Below, in pieces: positions 19,037-27,856 of a stretch of 64,000 nt of DNA. The position numbers and the translations under genes are program-made. Source of the DNA: Streptomyces sp. GQFP. Lineage in GTDB: Bacteria > Actinomycetota > Actinomycetes > Streptomycetales > Streptomycetaceae. The stretch spans positions 1,054,001-1,118,000 of the forward strand of contig NZ_CP089312.1 of assembly GCF_021545335.1 (NCBI RefSeq). Reading direction: 5' to 3'. The stretch's first letter is position 1. The number at the start of each line of letters is the position of its first letter. A model generated the notes under the pieces. It made no database searches and was not told the DNA's origin. It worked only from the letters and a program-made list of their open reading frames with translations.

Positions 19037-20053
19037 ATGACTGTGCGCGTAGGAGTGATCGGGGCCGGCTGGATCGGTCAGGAACACATCCGCCGGCTGA
19101 CCGAGACCGTGACCGGCGCCCAGGTCACCGCGGTCACCGACATCGACGCCACTCGCGCCGAGGAGGCGGCGGCCCGGGTCGGCGCCCAGGTGTTCGCGAA
19201 CGGCGCCGAGCTGATCGCGGCGGACGACGTCGACGCGGTGCTCGTCACCTCCTGGGGCCCCACCCATGCCGAGCACGTGCTGAACGCGATAGCCGCCGGG
19301 AAACCGGTGTTCTGCGAGAAGCCGCTGGCCACCAGCGCCGAGGACTGTCTGCGCATCGTCGAGGCCGAGCGGGCCCATGGCCGCCGCCTGGTGCAGGTCG
19401 GCTTCATGCGCCGCTTCGACGTCGGCTACCGGCAGATGAAGCAGGTCATCGAATCCGGCCGCATCGGTGAGCCGCTGATCGTGCACTGCGCCCACCGCAA
19501 CCCGACCGTGCCCGAGTCGTACCACACCGACATGGCCGCGCTGGACTCGGCAGTGCACGAGATCGACGTCCTTCGCTGGCTCCTCGACGACGAGATCGTC
19601 TCCACGCAGGTGGTCCTGCCGCGCTCCACGAGCAAGCGCTTCGCGCATCTGAAGGACCCGCAGATCATGCTCTTCGAGACCGCGAAGGGCGTCCGGATCG
19701 ATCTGGAGGTCTTCGTCAACTGCCAGTACGGCTACGACATCCAGTGCGAGACCGTCGGCGAGGAGGGCCTCGTACGACTGCCCGACCCCGCCGCGGTCGG
19801 CGTGCGCACCGCGGGACAGCACAGCACGGAGGTGCTCACGGACTGGGTGGGACGCTTCGCGGACGCCTTCGACACCGAGTTCCGCGAGTGGATCGCGGGC
19901 ATCGCCGCCGGCAACGAGCCCACGGGTCCGTCCGCGTGGGACGGTTACGCGGCAACCGTCATCTCCAACGCCACGGTCGAGGCACGGCAGTCGGGCCGCA
20001 TCGTCACCACGGACATGAAGCCCCGGCCCGCGTTCTACGGCGGCACCGCGTGA
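19037..20053 (+). CDS. iolG: Inositol 2-dehydrogenase (Gfo/Idh/MocA family)
   Basis: A 338-aa NAD-dependent dehydrogenase that oxidises myo-inositol to 2-keto-myo-inositol, the first pathway step. The Rossmann motif is [12 protein letters not shown]. The catalytic Lys is in FCEKPLATS, and the Asp/His pair is in [20 protein letters not shown] precedes the ATG. It closes the operon and is followed by a strong terminator. The match to actinobacterial IolG is good. Other dehydrogenases in this window (25316, 37581, 42164) are different enough to use other inositol isomers or other polyols. Confidence 0.9.
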   Translation: MTVRVGVIGAGWIGQEHIRRLTETVTGAQVTAVTDIDATRAEEAAARVGAQVFANGAELIAADDVDAVLVTSWGPTHAEHVLNAIAAGKPVFCEKPLATSAEDCLRIVEAERAHGRRLVQVGFMRRFDVGYRQMKQVIESGRIGEPLIVHCAHRNPTVPESYHTDMAALDSAVHEIDVLRWLLDDEIVSTQVVLPRSTSKRFAHLKDPQIMLFETAKGVRIDLEVFVNCQYGYDIQCETVGEEGLVRLPDPAAVGVRTAGQHSTEVLTDWVGRFADAFDTEFREWIAGIAAGNEPTGPSAWDGYAATVISNATVEARQSGRIVTTDMKPRPAFYGGTA

Positions 20054-20105
20054 AAGTACCCCTCGGCACCTGTGTGATTGGCGCCTGACAAGAAGACCGA
20101 ACACC

Positions 20106-20144
20106 GCCTCGGCCGTCCACTCCTTGGGAGTGGGCGGCCGAGGC
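20106..20144 (+). terminator. Terminator of the inositol operon
   Basis: An 18-bp stem (left arm 20106-20123, right arm 20127-20144) with one G-T wobble and a 3-base loop, followed by GTTTCATC. It stands 52 bp after the iolG stop. Confidence 0.8.
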
Positions 20145-20568
20145 GTTTCATCGAGGTGGTCGGGGACGGTGGGCAGACCCGCGCCATGCAGCACAATGAA
20201 GAAGAACCGCTGCCCGGGAGGAAGCCGACACCGGCGTCGTCACGTTCATGCCGGGTCGGAAACGACATCCTCGCCAACCCTCTGCGCCGGATCCTGGCTG
20301 TGGGACATCCCTGTGCCAGGCGCGGTTCCTCCCCTTGTCCGCGCCTCCCCGATGCCGCGGACCGGCCTTGGCTCTTCCCGGCCTCCGGGGACTCGACGCG
20401 ACCGAACGCCGTTGGTCGGCCCTCCGGTCGGGCCCTCGCACCCGCGCGCTGCGCGATCTTCCGCACGACAGAGCCGCCCAGGGCACGCAGCCCTGGGCGG
20501 CTCTTCTGGCCAGAAGGCCACGGCGACGCCGGCGAACGAGGCACGGTTGCGAACCGTGCCTCGCGCGA
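20145..20568. other. 424-bp stretch with terminator hairpins, no gene supported
   Basis: Open frames cross this stretch on both strands, but none has a recognisable domain or plausible start. Two hairpins are clear. One has 15-bp arms at 20470-20484 and 20490-20504. The other has 12-bp arms at 20537-20548 and 20552-20563, beginning 5 bases beyond the stop of the minus-strand ATPase gene. They separate the convergent inositol operon and importer operon. Confidence 0.6.
20537..20563 (-). terminator. Terminator of the ABC importer operon
   Basis: Arms CGAGGCACGGTT and AACCGTGCCTCG pair perfectly around a 3-base loop, 5 bases beyond the stop codon of the ATPase gene on the minus strand. A second 15-bp hairpin at 20470-20504 backs it up. 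Confidence 0.7.
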
Positions 20569-21360
20569 TCAGGCGTCGGCCTGCAACTGTGCCAACTCGG
20601 CTTCGAGGTCGGCCATGGCTTCGCCGCCGGCCATGAGATCGGTGATCTCCTCGCGGGTGCGCTCGCCCTTGCGGAAGTCGTCGGCCTTCTGGCCGCGTAT
20701 GAGGACGGCGAAATGGTCGCCGACCATCATCGCGTGCCGGACGTTGTGGGTGACGAGGATGACGGCCACGCCCTTGGCACGGGCCTGCATGACGATCCGC
20801 AGGACGTGGGCGGCCTCCTTGACGCCGAGCGCCGCGGTGGGCTCGTCGAGGATGAGGACGTTGGCGCCGAAGTAGACGGCGCGCGCGATCGCGAGGGCCT
20901 GGCGCTCGCCGCCGGACAGGCTGCCCACGAGGCGGCCGCCGTCGGTGACTCGCGTGATGCCGAGGGACTGCATCTCGCGTACGGCTATCTCACCGGCCAG
21001 TTTCTTGTCGAACAGTTTGAACGGGCCGAAGCCCTTGGTGGGTTCGGCGCCGACGAAGAAGCAGCGGCCCACGCCCATCAGCGGGAAGGTGCCGCCGAAC
21101 TGGTGCACGGTGGCGATACCGCGGGCGCTTGCGTCGCGGGGGCTGTCGAAGGCGACCGGTTCGCCGCCCATCTCGATGGTGCCGGTGGTGGGCTTGTGGA
21201 ACCCGGCCATGATCTTGATGAGGGTGGACTTGCCGGCGCCGTTGTCGCCGAGCAGGCAGAGCACCTTCCCGGCGTTCACCTCAAGGGAGATGTCCTGCAG
21301 CGCGTTGGTGCCGAGGAACGACTTGCTGATGCCGTCCAGGCGCAGCACGGGTGCGGTCAT
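20569..21360 (-). CDS. Sugar ABC transporter ATP-binding protein (ribose/inositol type)
   Basis: A 263-aa ATPase. It has Walker [10 protein letters not shown] (near residue 38), signature LSGGERQ, Walker [13 protein letters not shown] and switch His in THNVRH. It holds one nucleotide-binding domain only, unlike the double-domain RbsA, so two copies must work per transporter. It is the last gene of the operon binding protein - permease - ATPase, with 2 bases between it and the permease. The ATG at 21360 is chosen; the longer frame is a shadow of the permease gene. With its partners it should import inositol or a related cyclitol, judged from the shared operator with iolC. Confidence 0.9.
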   Translation of the reverse strand: MTAPVLRLDGISKSFLGTNALQDISLEVNAGKVLCLLGDNGAGKSTLIKIMAGFHKPTTGTIEMGGEPVAFDSPRDASARGIATVHQFGGTFPLMGVGRCFFVGAEPTKGFGPFKLFDKKLAGEIAVREMQSLGITRVTDGGRLVGSLSGGERQALAIARAVYFGANVLILDEPTAALGVKEAAHVLRIVMQARAKGVAVILVTHNVRHAMMVGDHFAVLIRGQKADDFRKGERTREEITDLMAGGEAMADLEAELAQLQADA

Positions 21361-21362
21361 GG

Positions 21363-22427
21363 TCAGGCCTTCTTCGCGGTGCGGGGCTTGTAGGACAGGG
21401 CGAGCCGGCGGAACGTGTTGTTCATCAGGACGGCCGTGAGGATGAGGATGCCGAGGATCAGGCTGGCCCAGTCGGAGTTCCAACCGGTGTAGTAGATCCC
21501 CTGGTTGACGATGGCGAACGTCAGCGTTCCCAGGACGACGCCGACGACGGAGCCGTACCCGCCGGTCAGCAGCACGCCGCCGATGACCACGGCGATGATG
21601 GAGTTGAAGACGAAGGACTGGCCATTGGCCACCTGGGCGCCGTTGTACAGGATGGTCTGGATCACCCCGACCAGGGCGGCGCCGAATCCGCTGCCCATGT
21701 ACAGGGCGATCTTCACCCTGTTGACCGGGATGCCGGTGGCGCGAGCGCTCTCCTTGTCACCGCCGATGGCGAAGATCCAGTTGCCGTACTTCATCATCTG
21801 CAGCACCACCGTGACGCAGACCGCGATGCCGAGCCACCAGAAGATCGCGACCTCGAACTGGCCGCCGATCAGCTGCCCGAACAACGACTTCGACAGGGGG
21901 TCGGGGCTGATCGGGACGCTCGTGGTGCCGGTCGTGACGCGGGACAGGCCAAGGGTGAGACCGGCCATGCCGGACAGCGTGGCCAGCGTGACGACCAGTG
22001 AGTGAACGTTGGTACGGGTGACCAGGATCCCGTTGAGCAGGCCGGTCAGCAGCCCGAGCGCGAGCGCGCACAGGATGCCGACGATCATCGGGGCACCCCA
22101 GTGGCCGGAGACGATGGCCAGCGTCATCGAGCTGCCGGCCAGCACCGAACCCACGGACACGTCGAGCTCGCCGGCGATCATCAGCAGTCCGACGGGGATG
22201 GCGATGATGCCGAGCTCCGCGGCGATGTTCAGCCAGCTCGCCGCTCCTCCCGCGGCCAGGAACTTCTCGCCGCCGAAGATCGCGAAGAAGACGAAGACGC
22301 TGATCGTTCCGATGAGCGCGCCGACCTCGGGACGATGTCGCAGTTGCCCCAGCGGGCTCTCGGACTGCTTCGGGGGAGCGACGACCGTCTCTTTCTCGGT
22401 CGTCGTGTCGGGAAGTGAGGTTGTCAT
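21363..22427 (-). CDS. Sugar ABC transporter permease (RbsC-like)
   Basis: A 354-aa membrane permease of the CUT2 (ribose/xylose) group with about ten hydrophobic segments. Typical motifs are GELDVSVGSVLAGSSMTLAIV and VTLATLSGMAGLTLGLS, and the late [20 protein letters not shown]. The start at 22427 (MTTSLPDTT) is preferred over the longer frame because the extra residues fit no permease. It forms the channel for the importer encoded with the neighbouring binding protein and ATPase. Confidence 0.9.
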   Translation of the reverse strand: MTTSLPDTTTEKETVVAPPKQSESPLGQLRHRPEVGALIGTISVFVFFAIFGGEKFLAAGGAASWLNIAAELGIIAIPVGLLMIAGELDVSVGSVLAGSSMTLAIVSGHWGAPMIVGILCALALGLLTGLLNGILVTRTNVHSLVVTLATLSGMAGLTLGLSRVTTGTTSVPISPDPLSKSLFGQLIGGQFEVAIFWWLGIAVCVTVVLQMMKYGNWIFAIGGDKESARATGIPVNRVKIALYMGSGFGAALVGVIQTILYNGAQVANGQSFVFNSIIAVVIGGVLLTGGYGSVVGVVLGTLTFAIVNQGIYYTGWNSDWASLILGILILTAVLMNNTFRRLALSYKPRTAKKA

Positions 22428-22522
22428 CGGAGTCGTGTCACTTTCGTGGATCTGGATGGGTGCTGGGTGGAGTACCGGGGAGAGGTGCCGGGCCCGGGCC
22501 GGGCCCGGCACCTGAGGGTGGA

Positions 22523-23617
22523 TCAGCGCACGCCGGCCTTGGTGCCGGAGATCGCCGCGTCGACGTTGTCCTCGGTGACCAGCAGCGGGCCGGTCAGGAT
22601 CGGGTTCTGCGGCGGGAGGACGCCGTAGGACAGGTACTGGTTGGCGATCGACACGACGTAGAAGCCCTGGAGGTACGGCTGTTGGTCGATGGCGAACAGC
22701 TGGTCGCCGGCCTTGATCCGGTCGAGCTGGCTCTGCGAGAGGTCGAAGGTGCCCAGCTCGACCTTGTCACCGACCTGGGCCTGCTTGATCGCGGACGCGG
22801 CGCTGTCGGCGTCCCCGACGGCGATCGTCACCACGGCGTCGATGCTGCTGTCCTTCAGCAGCGCGGCCTTGATCGCCTGCGTGACGGCCGACGGGTTGCC
22901 GAAGTTGGAGGAGGGCAGAGGGAGTTGCTCGGACGAGGAGCCCTTGCTGGTGGCGCCGTCCTTGATGCCCTTGCAGCGGGCCTCCTGGTTGGCGGAACCG
23001 GGCACGGTGTTGACGCACAGGATGTTCTTGGCGCCTTCCTCGGCGAACTTGGCACCGCCGGCCTTGCCGGCCTCGTAGTCGTCCGACCCGATGTACTTCA
23101 CGGCGCCGACCCGCTCGGCCGCGTCGATGCCACCCGAGTTGTAGATGAACACGGGAATGCCCTTGGCGATGGCCTGCTTGATCGCGGAGTCCTGGTTCTC
23201 GGGCACCCAGTCCGGCACGAGGATCGCCGACGGATTCTGCGATATGGCGGTCAACGTCAGCTTGGCGACGTCCGGGCCGAGGTTGTCGTAGTTCTGCGGG
23301 CCGAGGTAGGTGACCTTGCCGCCCCCCGCCTTCACCAGCTTCGTCGCATCCTCGACACCGCGCTTGACCGCGGAGAAGAACGGGTCGTCGGACTTGCCGC
23401 CGATGACGTAGATGGAGTTCTTGCCGCTGCTCTTCGTGCCGGACGTCGATCCGTCCCCGGCGGGCGCTGTCGACTGCGCGTCGCTGTCGCCCGTGGCCTT
23501 GCCACTGGCGCACCCGGTCAGCGCGGTCGCCGCCACGGCGAGCACGCTCACCGCGGCCAGGGCCCTTCTGGAGAGGCGACGGCCGAGCAGCGGCCGGCCG
23601 ATCTGAGTGCGTTCCAT
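22523..23617 (-). CDS. Sugar ABC transporter substrate-binding lipoprotein (CUT2 type)
   Basis: A 364-aa periplasmic-binding-protein-like lipoprotein of the RbsB group. A twin-arginine-free, basic N-terminus precedes a hydrophobic core and lipobox LTGC with the cysteine at residue 36, then a Ser/Thr/Gly-rich linker. The ligand domain begins at SIYVIGGKSDDPFFSAVKRGVED and contains the C-terminal hallmark AIDQQPYLQGFYVVS. It is the first gene of the minus-strand importer operon, controlled by the promoter/operator at 23875-23928. Confidence 0.92.
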   Translation of the reverse strand: MERTQIGRPLLGRRLSRRALAAVSVLAVAATALTGCASGKATGDSDAQSTAPAGDGSTSGTKSSGKNSIYVIGGKSDDPFFSAVKRGVEDATKLVKAGGGKVTYLGPQNYDNLGPDVAKLTLTAISQNPSAILVPDWVPENQDSAIKQAIAKGIPVFIYNSGGIDAAERVGAVKYIGSDDYEAGKAGGAKFAEEGAKNILCVNTVPGSANQEARCKGIKDGATSKGSSSEQLPLPSSNFGNPSAVTQAIKAALLKDSSIDAVVTIAVGDADSAASAIKQAQVGDKVELGTFDLSQSQLDRIKAGDQLFAIDQQPYLQGFYVVSIANQYLSYGVLPPQNPILTGPLLVTEDNVDAAISGTKAGVR

Positions 23618-23874
23618 GTGCTGGGGTGCTCCTTCGTGTGATGCCGGGCGGGGCGTAAGCGGGCCAGGCATTTCTCGGGTGTGTCGGCGCGACGGAGGGT
23701 GCGCGCGAACAGGCCGCGCGGATGCGGGGAAAGACCGGCACGTCCGCCACACCAGGTATTCGCTCGGACGGGCATAGAGGCGTCGGAGATCAGCAGAACG
23801 GCTCGTCGCGGGGGTGTCCCGGCACCGATCACGGCAACGCCGGTCTGAGTGGTGGATAAGGGCTCCGCGATCTT

Positions 23875-23928
23875 TTAAATCGCTTTAAGCGGTGGCCAGA
23901 GCATGCTTGTGTTTCGGAAACGTGTCAA
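23875..23928 (-). promoter_or_regulatory. Importer-operon promoter with LacI-type operator
   Basis: On the minus strand TTGACA (23923-23928), 17 bases, and CATGCT (23900-23905) form a promoter. The operator TTAAATCGCTTTAA (23875-23888) follows the -10 box by 11 bases. It matches 13 of 14 bases of the perfect palindrome at 25172. The rest of the 448-bp gap 23618-24065 (a 257-base leader and the end of the regulator side) shows no gene I can support. Confidence 0.75.
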
Positions 23929-24065
23929 GAGTCTGCTCACAAATGCACGCTGTGCCGTATCCACCCATGAAAAGTTGCATCAGCCACATATCTGCCGCCT
24001 GCGCTGCCGCGTCCCACGGTCGACGAGCACGCTCCGGCCACCTCGCGCGGAGCGGTCCGACGGAA

Positions 24066-25103
24066 TCAGTTCGGCTGCGCCGTGGTTCCCCGCACGACGA
24101 GCGAGGGGGCGAGGACGATCTCGCGAGGCGCGGTGCGACCCTGGTCGAGGCGTTCGACGGCGGCCGCCACGGCCTGACGGGCCTGTTCCTCGGCGTTCTG
24201 GCTGACGGTGGTCAGGTTGAAGCAGCTCAGCCGGGACAGGGTGTCGTCGTCGTAGCCGACGACGGAAACGGCGCCAGGGACGTCCACCCCGGCTCCCCGG
24301 AGAGCGGTGAGCAGGCCGATGGCGCTCCGGTCGTTGAACGCCACGACGGCGGTCGGCAGGCCACCACCGTCGAGGAGGTGACGACCGGCCTTCTCACCGG
24401 CCTCCTCGGTGAGGTCCCCGTGGAGGATCCTGATCTGCCCGTCGAGACCATGGCGGCGCATGGCGCTCCGGTAGCCGCGGCGCCGGTCGGTGGCGATGAC
24501 GCCCTTGCCGCCGTCGACATGGGCGATCGCACGGTGGCCGAGGCCCACCAGATGGTCGATGATCTGACCGACCCCGTCGTCGTCGGCACTGCGTACGACG
24601 TCGAGATCGGCCCCGACGATCCGGCGGCCCACCGAGATGACGGGCGCCTTGCGGTCGAGGTCGGCGAGAACGGAGACGGGGGCCACCGGGCCGAGGAGGA
24701 TCAGCGCCTCGCAGCGGAAGGCCAGCAGCGTCTCTATGGCCGTGTTCTCGTCGCGGGTCCGGGTCTGGGTGCTCAGGACGAGGTCGTATCCGACCTCCTC
24801 GGCGGCCGTGTGCAGGTGCTCGACCAACTCGGCCTGGAAGGCACTGTGGACGTCGATCATGACACCGAGCAGCCGGCTGCGCCTGCTCGCCAGGGCGCTG
24901 GCGGTGCGGTCGGGGCGGTAGCCGAGATCGGCGGCCGCCTTCAGGACGCGCTGCCGGGTGCGCTCGCTGGGGCCGGGCACGTTGCGCAGCACCAGCGACA
25001 CCGACGCCGTCGACAGGCCGACGCGCGCGGCGACATCCTCCAGCCGGGGGCGCTGAGTCGCGCCGTTGCCACCCGCGGGGGCAGCGGAGCCGAACTCGTC
25101 CAC
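24066..25103 (-). CDS. LacI-family regulator, predicted inositol regulon repressor
   Basis: A 345-aa LacI/GalR repressor. The helix-turn-helix reads PRLEDVAARVGLSTASVSLV near residues 19-38, and the effector domain ends with SVVGYDDDTLSRLSCFNLTT. The start is a GTG with GGGAGG 4 bases upstream, slightly close but the only good site. The gene sits between two copies of an AAAGCGCTTT-centred palindrome, and a third, near-identical site fronts iolC. This is the kind of motif LacI-family proteins bind, so it likely represses iolC-iolG, the ABC importer and the divergent dehydrogenase operon, and itself. The inducer (an inositol pathway intermediate) is inferred. Confidence 0.9.
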   Translation of the reverse strand: MDEFGSAAPAGGNGATQRPRLEDVAARVGLSTASVSLVLRNVPGPSERTRQRVLKAAADLGYRPDRTASALASRRSRLLGVMIDVHSAFQAELVEHLHTAAEEVGYDLVLSTQTRTRDENTAIETLLAFRCEALILLGPVAPVSVLADLDRKAPVISVGRRIVGADLDVVRSADDDGVGQIIDHLVGLGHRAIAHVDGGKGVIATDRRRGYRSAMRRHGLDGQIRILHGDLTEEAGEKAGRHLLDGGGLPTAVVAFNDRSAIGLLTALRGAGVDVPGAVSVVGYDDDTLSRLSCFNLTTVSQNAEEQARQAVAAAVERLDQGRTAPREIVLAPSLVVRGTTAQPN

Positions 25104-25133
25104 ACGACCTCCCGTGGTTCTGTGGCAACACTC

Positions 25134-25185
25134 TTGACATCTGCCTGTGACGCCGCTGATAGTACCAGGACTTAAAGCGCTTTAA
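25134..25185 (+). promoter_or_regulatory. Promoter and perfect LacI-type palindrome before the dehydrogenase operon
   Basis: TTGACA (25134-25139) and GATAGT (25158-25163) form a plus-strand promoter. The perfect 14-bp palindrome TTAAAGCGCTTTAA (25172-25185) follows by 8 bases. On the minus strand TACTAT (25159-25164) could be the -10 box of the regulator gene with the palindrome just upstream, giving autoregulation. Confidence 0.78.
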
Positions 25186-25315
25186 TCGACGTCTTGACTG
25201 GCCAAACCCCGCCAGGACGTTCGCGAGCACTCGGTTCACCCGCTCCCGACCGGAAGCGGTGCCCGGTCCCTCCCCCGTCCCCTAGCCACGGCGCCCTCGC
25301 CGGAGAGGAATCACC

Positions 25316-26497
25316 ATGAGCACAAGGCCGATCGGGGTGGCCGTCATCGGAGCCGGAATGGCGGGCCGGGCGCACCTCAACGGCTACCGGCAGGCCGCGA
25401 CCCAGTACGGCGCCGGGCTGCCCGAGGTGCGTCTGGTCGCGGTGGCCGACGCCCACGAGCCCTTCGCCGTGGACGCCGCCCGCCGCTACGGCTACCAGCG
25501 GGCCGAGACCGACTGGCGGGCGATCGTCGAGGCCGACGACATCGACGCGGTCAGCGTCGTGGTCGCCAATTCCTTGCACCGCGAGATCGTCGAGGCCCTG
25601 CTGGCGGCGGGCAAGCACGTGCTGTGCGAGAAGCCGCTCGCGCCGACCGTGGCCGACGCCGAAGCCATGGTGAAGGCCGCCGAGGGCACCGGCCTGGTGG
25701 CCGCGACCGGTTTCACCTTCCGCCGCTCACCCGCCGTCAACGCCATCCGGCAACAGGTGCGGGAAGGCTCACTCGGGCCCGTCCAGCACTTCAACGGGCA
25801 CTACTGGTGCGACTACGGACACAACCCGGACGCACCGATGAGCTGGCGCTACAAAGGCGCACCCGGCTCCGGGGCGCTGTCCGACATCGGCAGCCACCTC
25901 ATCGACGTCGGCGAGTACTTCTGCGGTCCGGTGCAGCGCGTCCAGGGCGCCGTCCTGTCGACCCAACTCCACGAGCGACCCGTACCGCTGGGCACCGCGG
26001 TGGGGCACTCGGCCGACGTACAGGTGAGCCAGGAGCGCGAGCCGGTCGAGAACGAGGACATCGCCACCTTCACCGCGACGTTCGCCTCCGGCGCCGTCGG
26101 CACCTTCTCCGTCTCGCGCATCGCCCGCGGTCTGGCCAACTCCCTTGGTTTCGAGGTGTTCTCGAAGGGCGGTGCGGCGACCTTCGAACTGTCACGTCCG
26201 GCGGAGTTCACCATCGCCGACTCAGCCGCTTCCGACCCCGTCGACGGCTACCGGCGAGTGGTGGTCGGTCCCGGCCACCCCTACATCGCCGGCGGCCTGC
26301 CCATGGACTTCCCCAGCGTCGGCCACGGCCAGCACGAGTTCTTCGTCTGGCAGGCCCGGGCCTTCCTGGAGCAGATCGCGGGCCTGGACCGGCTGCCGCC
26401 CTGCCCCACCCTCGCCGACGGGCTGCACAACCTGCGCGTCATAGACGCGATCGTCGCCTCCTCCGACGCCGGCGGCAAGGCCGTCACCGTCCAGTGA
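25316..26497 (+). CDS. Gfo/Idh/MocA family dehydrogenase
   Basis: A 393-aa NAD(P)-dependent oxidoreductase. The Rossmann motif is GAGMAGRAHLNGY, the catalytic Lys is in LCEKPLAPT, and the second-domain signature is LSDIGSHLIDVGEYF. It is longer than IolG and closer to the sugar or cyclitol dehydrogenases that act with xylose-isomerase-like enzymes. It is the first gene of an operon with two such isomerases and an SDR, under the inositol-type operator at 25172. GAGAGGAA precedes the ATG. Likely role: oxidation of an inositol isomer or a sugar lactone precursor; the substrate is not readable. Confidence 0.9.
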   Translation: MSTRPIGVAVIGAGMAGRAHLNGYRQAATQYGAGLPEVRLVAVADAHEPFAVDAARRYGYQRAETDWRAIVEADDIDAVSVVVANSLHREIVEALLAAGKHVLCEKPLAPTVADAEAMVKAAEGTGLVAATGFTFRRSPAVNAIRQQVREGSLGPVQHFNGHYWCDYGHNPDAPMSWRYKGAPGSGALSDIGSHLIDVGEYFCGPVQRVQGAVLSTQLHERPVPLGTAVGHSADVQVSQEREPVENEDIATFTATFASGAVGTFSVSRIARGLANSLGFEVFSKGGAATFELSRPAEFTIADSAASDPVDGYRRVVVGPGHPYIAGGLPMDFPSVGHGQHEFFVWQARAFLEQIAGLDRLPPCPTLADGLHNLRVIDAIVASSDAGGKAVTVQ

Positions 26498-26564
26498 CCC
26501 GCCCCCGCCTGGCTCCCCCTCGCCGAACAGCTCCCCCAACAGCTCCCCGACAGAAGGAACTTCC

Positions 26565-26831
26565 ATGAGGCTCGGTGCCTACCCGGCCGTCCCCCATGAC
26601 AAGCCCCTGGCCGAGGCCCCCGCCGCGCCGCGCGAGCCCGGGCTTCCCGGTACGGAGATCGACTCCGACGGCTTCGGGCCCGCCCCGCGGCTGCCCGCCG
26701 CCGGCATCCGCACCCGCCAGGGCGGAGTACCCCGGGCAGTGCCCGGAGTACGGCATCACCCTGACCGCGCTCCGCTGCGACGGCAACCCGCGCCCGCCGA
26801 CAGCACCACCATCACCATCGAGAATGCCTGA
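26565..26831 (+). pseudogene. Decayed fragment of a sugar phosphate isomerase/epimerase
   Basis: The frame starting at the ATG (MRLGAYPAVPHDKPLAEAP) follows the start of the intact gene at 26843 (MKLGLYNAVLHDRPLPEAI) almost residue by residue, then GLPGTEID-DGFGPAP matches GLTGIEIN-GGFLPAV. After about 26710 the similarity continues one base over, in the frame reading EYGITLTALRCDGNPRPP, against GTGVSIAGLNANGNPLHP. So this is the first 80-90 codons of a paralogue with a frameshift and an internal loss; the remaining two thirds are gone. It has a good ribosome site (GAAGGAA) and may still be translated into a useless 88-aa peptide. It fills most of the 345-bp gap between two intact genes. Confidence 0.75.
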
Positions 26832-26842
26832 GGAAACACACG

Positions 26843-27856
26843 ATGAAGCTGGGACTCTACAACGCGGTCCTGCACGACCGGCCGCTGCCGGAAGCGATCA
26901 AAGTCATCGCCGATCTGGGCCTGACGGGCATCGAGATCAACACCGGTGGCTTCCTGCCGGCCGTGCATGTGCCGACCTTCGACGACATCCTCGTCAGCGA
27001 CACCGCCCGGGACGACTTCCTCGGCCTCTTCGAGGGCACCGGCGTCTCCATCGCCGGTCTGAACGCCAACGGCAACCCGCTGCACCCGAACCCCACCATC
27101 GGCGAGAAGCACGCCGAAGACATCCGCCGCTCCATCCGCCTGGCGGAGCGGCTCGGACAGCACCGCCTCGTCACCATGTCGGGTCTGCCCGGCGGCGAGC
27201 AGGGCGCGTCCCGCCCGAACTGGATCGTCAACGCGTGGAACTCCGCGGCCCTGGACGTGCTGGACCACCAGTGGAAGATCGTCGCGGACTTCTGGCGCGA
27301 GACCGACCGGCTCGCCCGTGACCACGACGTCAAGGTCGCCCTGGAACTGCACCCGCAGAACGTCGTGTTCAACTCCGCCGACGTGCACAAGCTCATCGAC
27401 CTCACCGGCGCGACCCACGTGGGCGTCGAGCTGGACGCCTCGCACCTGTTCTGGCAGCAGATGGACCCCGTCAAGGTCGTCCGTCACCTCGGCGAGCTCG
27501 TCTTCCACGCCGCCGCCAAGGACGTCCGCGTCAACCCCGAGCACGCCGCCCTCAACGGAGTACTCGACAACAGCTTCCGACGCCTGTCGCCCGACGAGGC
27601 GCGCACCAACCTCGGCGGCGACGAGTGGGCCAACGAGTGGCCCAAGGCCTCCGCCTGGGACTTCGTCGCCCTCGGCAAGGGACACGACGTCGCCTACTGG
27701 ACCGAGTTCCTGCGCGCCCTCCATGAGGTCGACCCGGACATGCTGGTCAACATCGAGCACGAGGACACCGAGCTCGGCCGGGTCGAGGGCGTCGCCGTGG
27801 CCGCCGAAGTACTCAAGGCAGCCGACGCGGCACTGCAGGAGTCACTGCGGTCATGA
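26843..27856 (+). CDS. Sugar phosphate isomerase/epimerase (xylose-isomerase-like TIM barrel)
   Basis: A 337-aa enzyme of the AP-endonuclease-2/xylose-isomerase-like superfamily. Metal-site residues typical of the fold are visible: VALELHPQNVVFN (Glu), VGVELDASHLFWQQMD (Asp/His), FHAAAKDVRVN (His) and NIEHEDTE (Glu). Such proteins isomerise or epimerise keto-inositols and sugar intermediates. The end overlaps the SDR start (ATGA), so the two are coupled. Its decayed relative lies immediately upstream. Confidence 0.88.
   Translation: MKLGLYNAVLHDRPLPEAIKVIADLGLTGIEINTGGFLPAVHVPTFDDILVSDTARDDFLGLFEGTGVSIAGLNANGNPLHPNPTIGEKHAEDIRRSIRLAERLGQHRLVTMSGLPGGEQGASRPNWIVNAWNSAALDVLDHQWKIVADFWRETDRLARDHDVKVALELHPQNVVFNSADVHKLIDLTGATHVGVELDASHLFWQQMDPVKVVRHLGELVFHAAAKDVRVNPEHAALNGVLDNSFRRLSPDEARTNLGGDEWANEWPKASAWDFVALGKGHDVAYWTEFLRALHEVDPDMLVNIEHEDTELGRVEGVAVAAEVLKAADAALQESLRS

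Noticed and set aside
20145..20568. Open frames in both directions after the inositol operon
   Set aside because: No recognisable domain, poor starts, and the stretch is dominated by terminator hairpins.
20569..21360. Half-size ATPase as a truncated RbsA
   Set aside because: Single-domain ATPases are usual in actinobacterial importers of this type, and the paralogue at 44248 has the same form.
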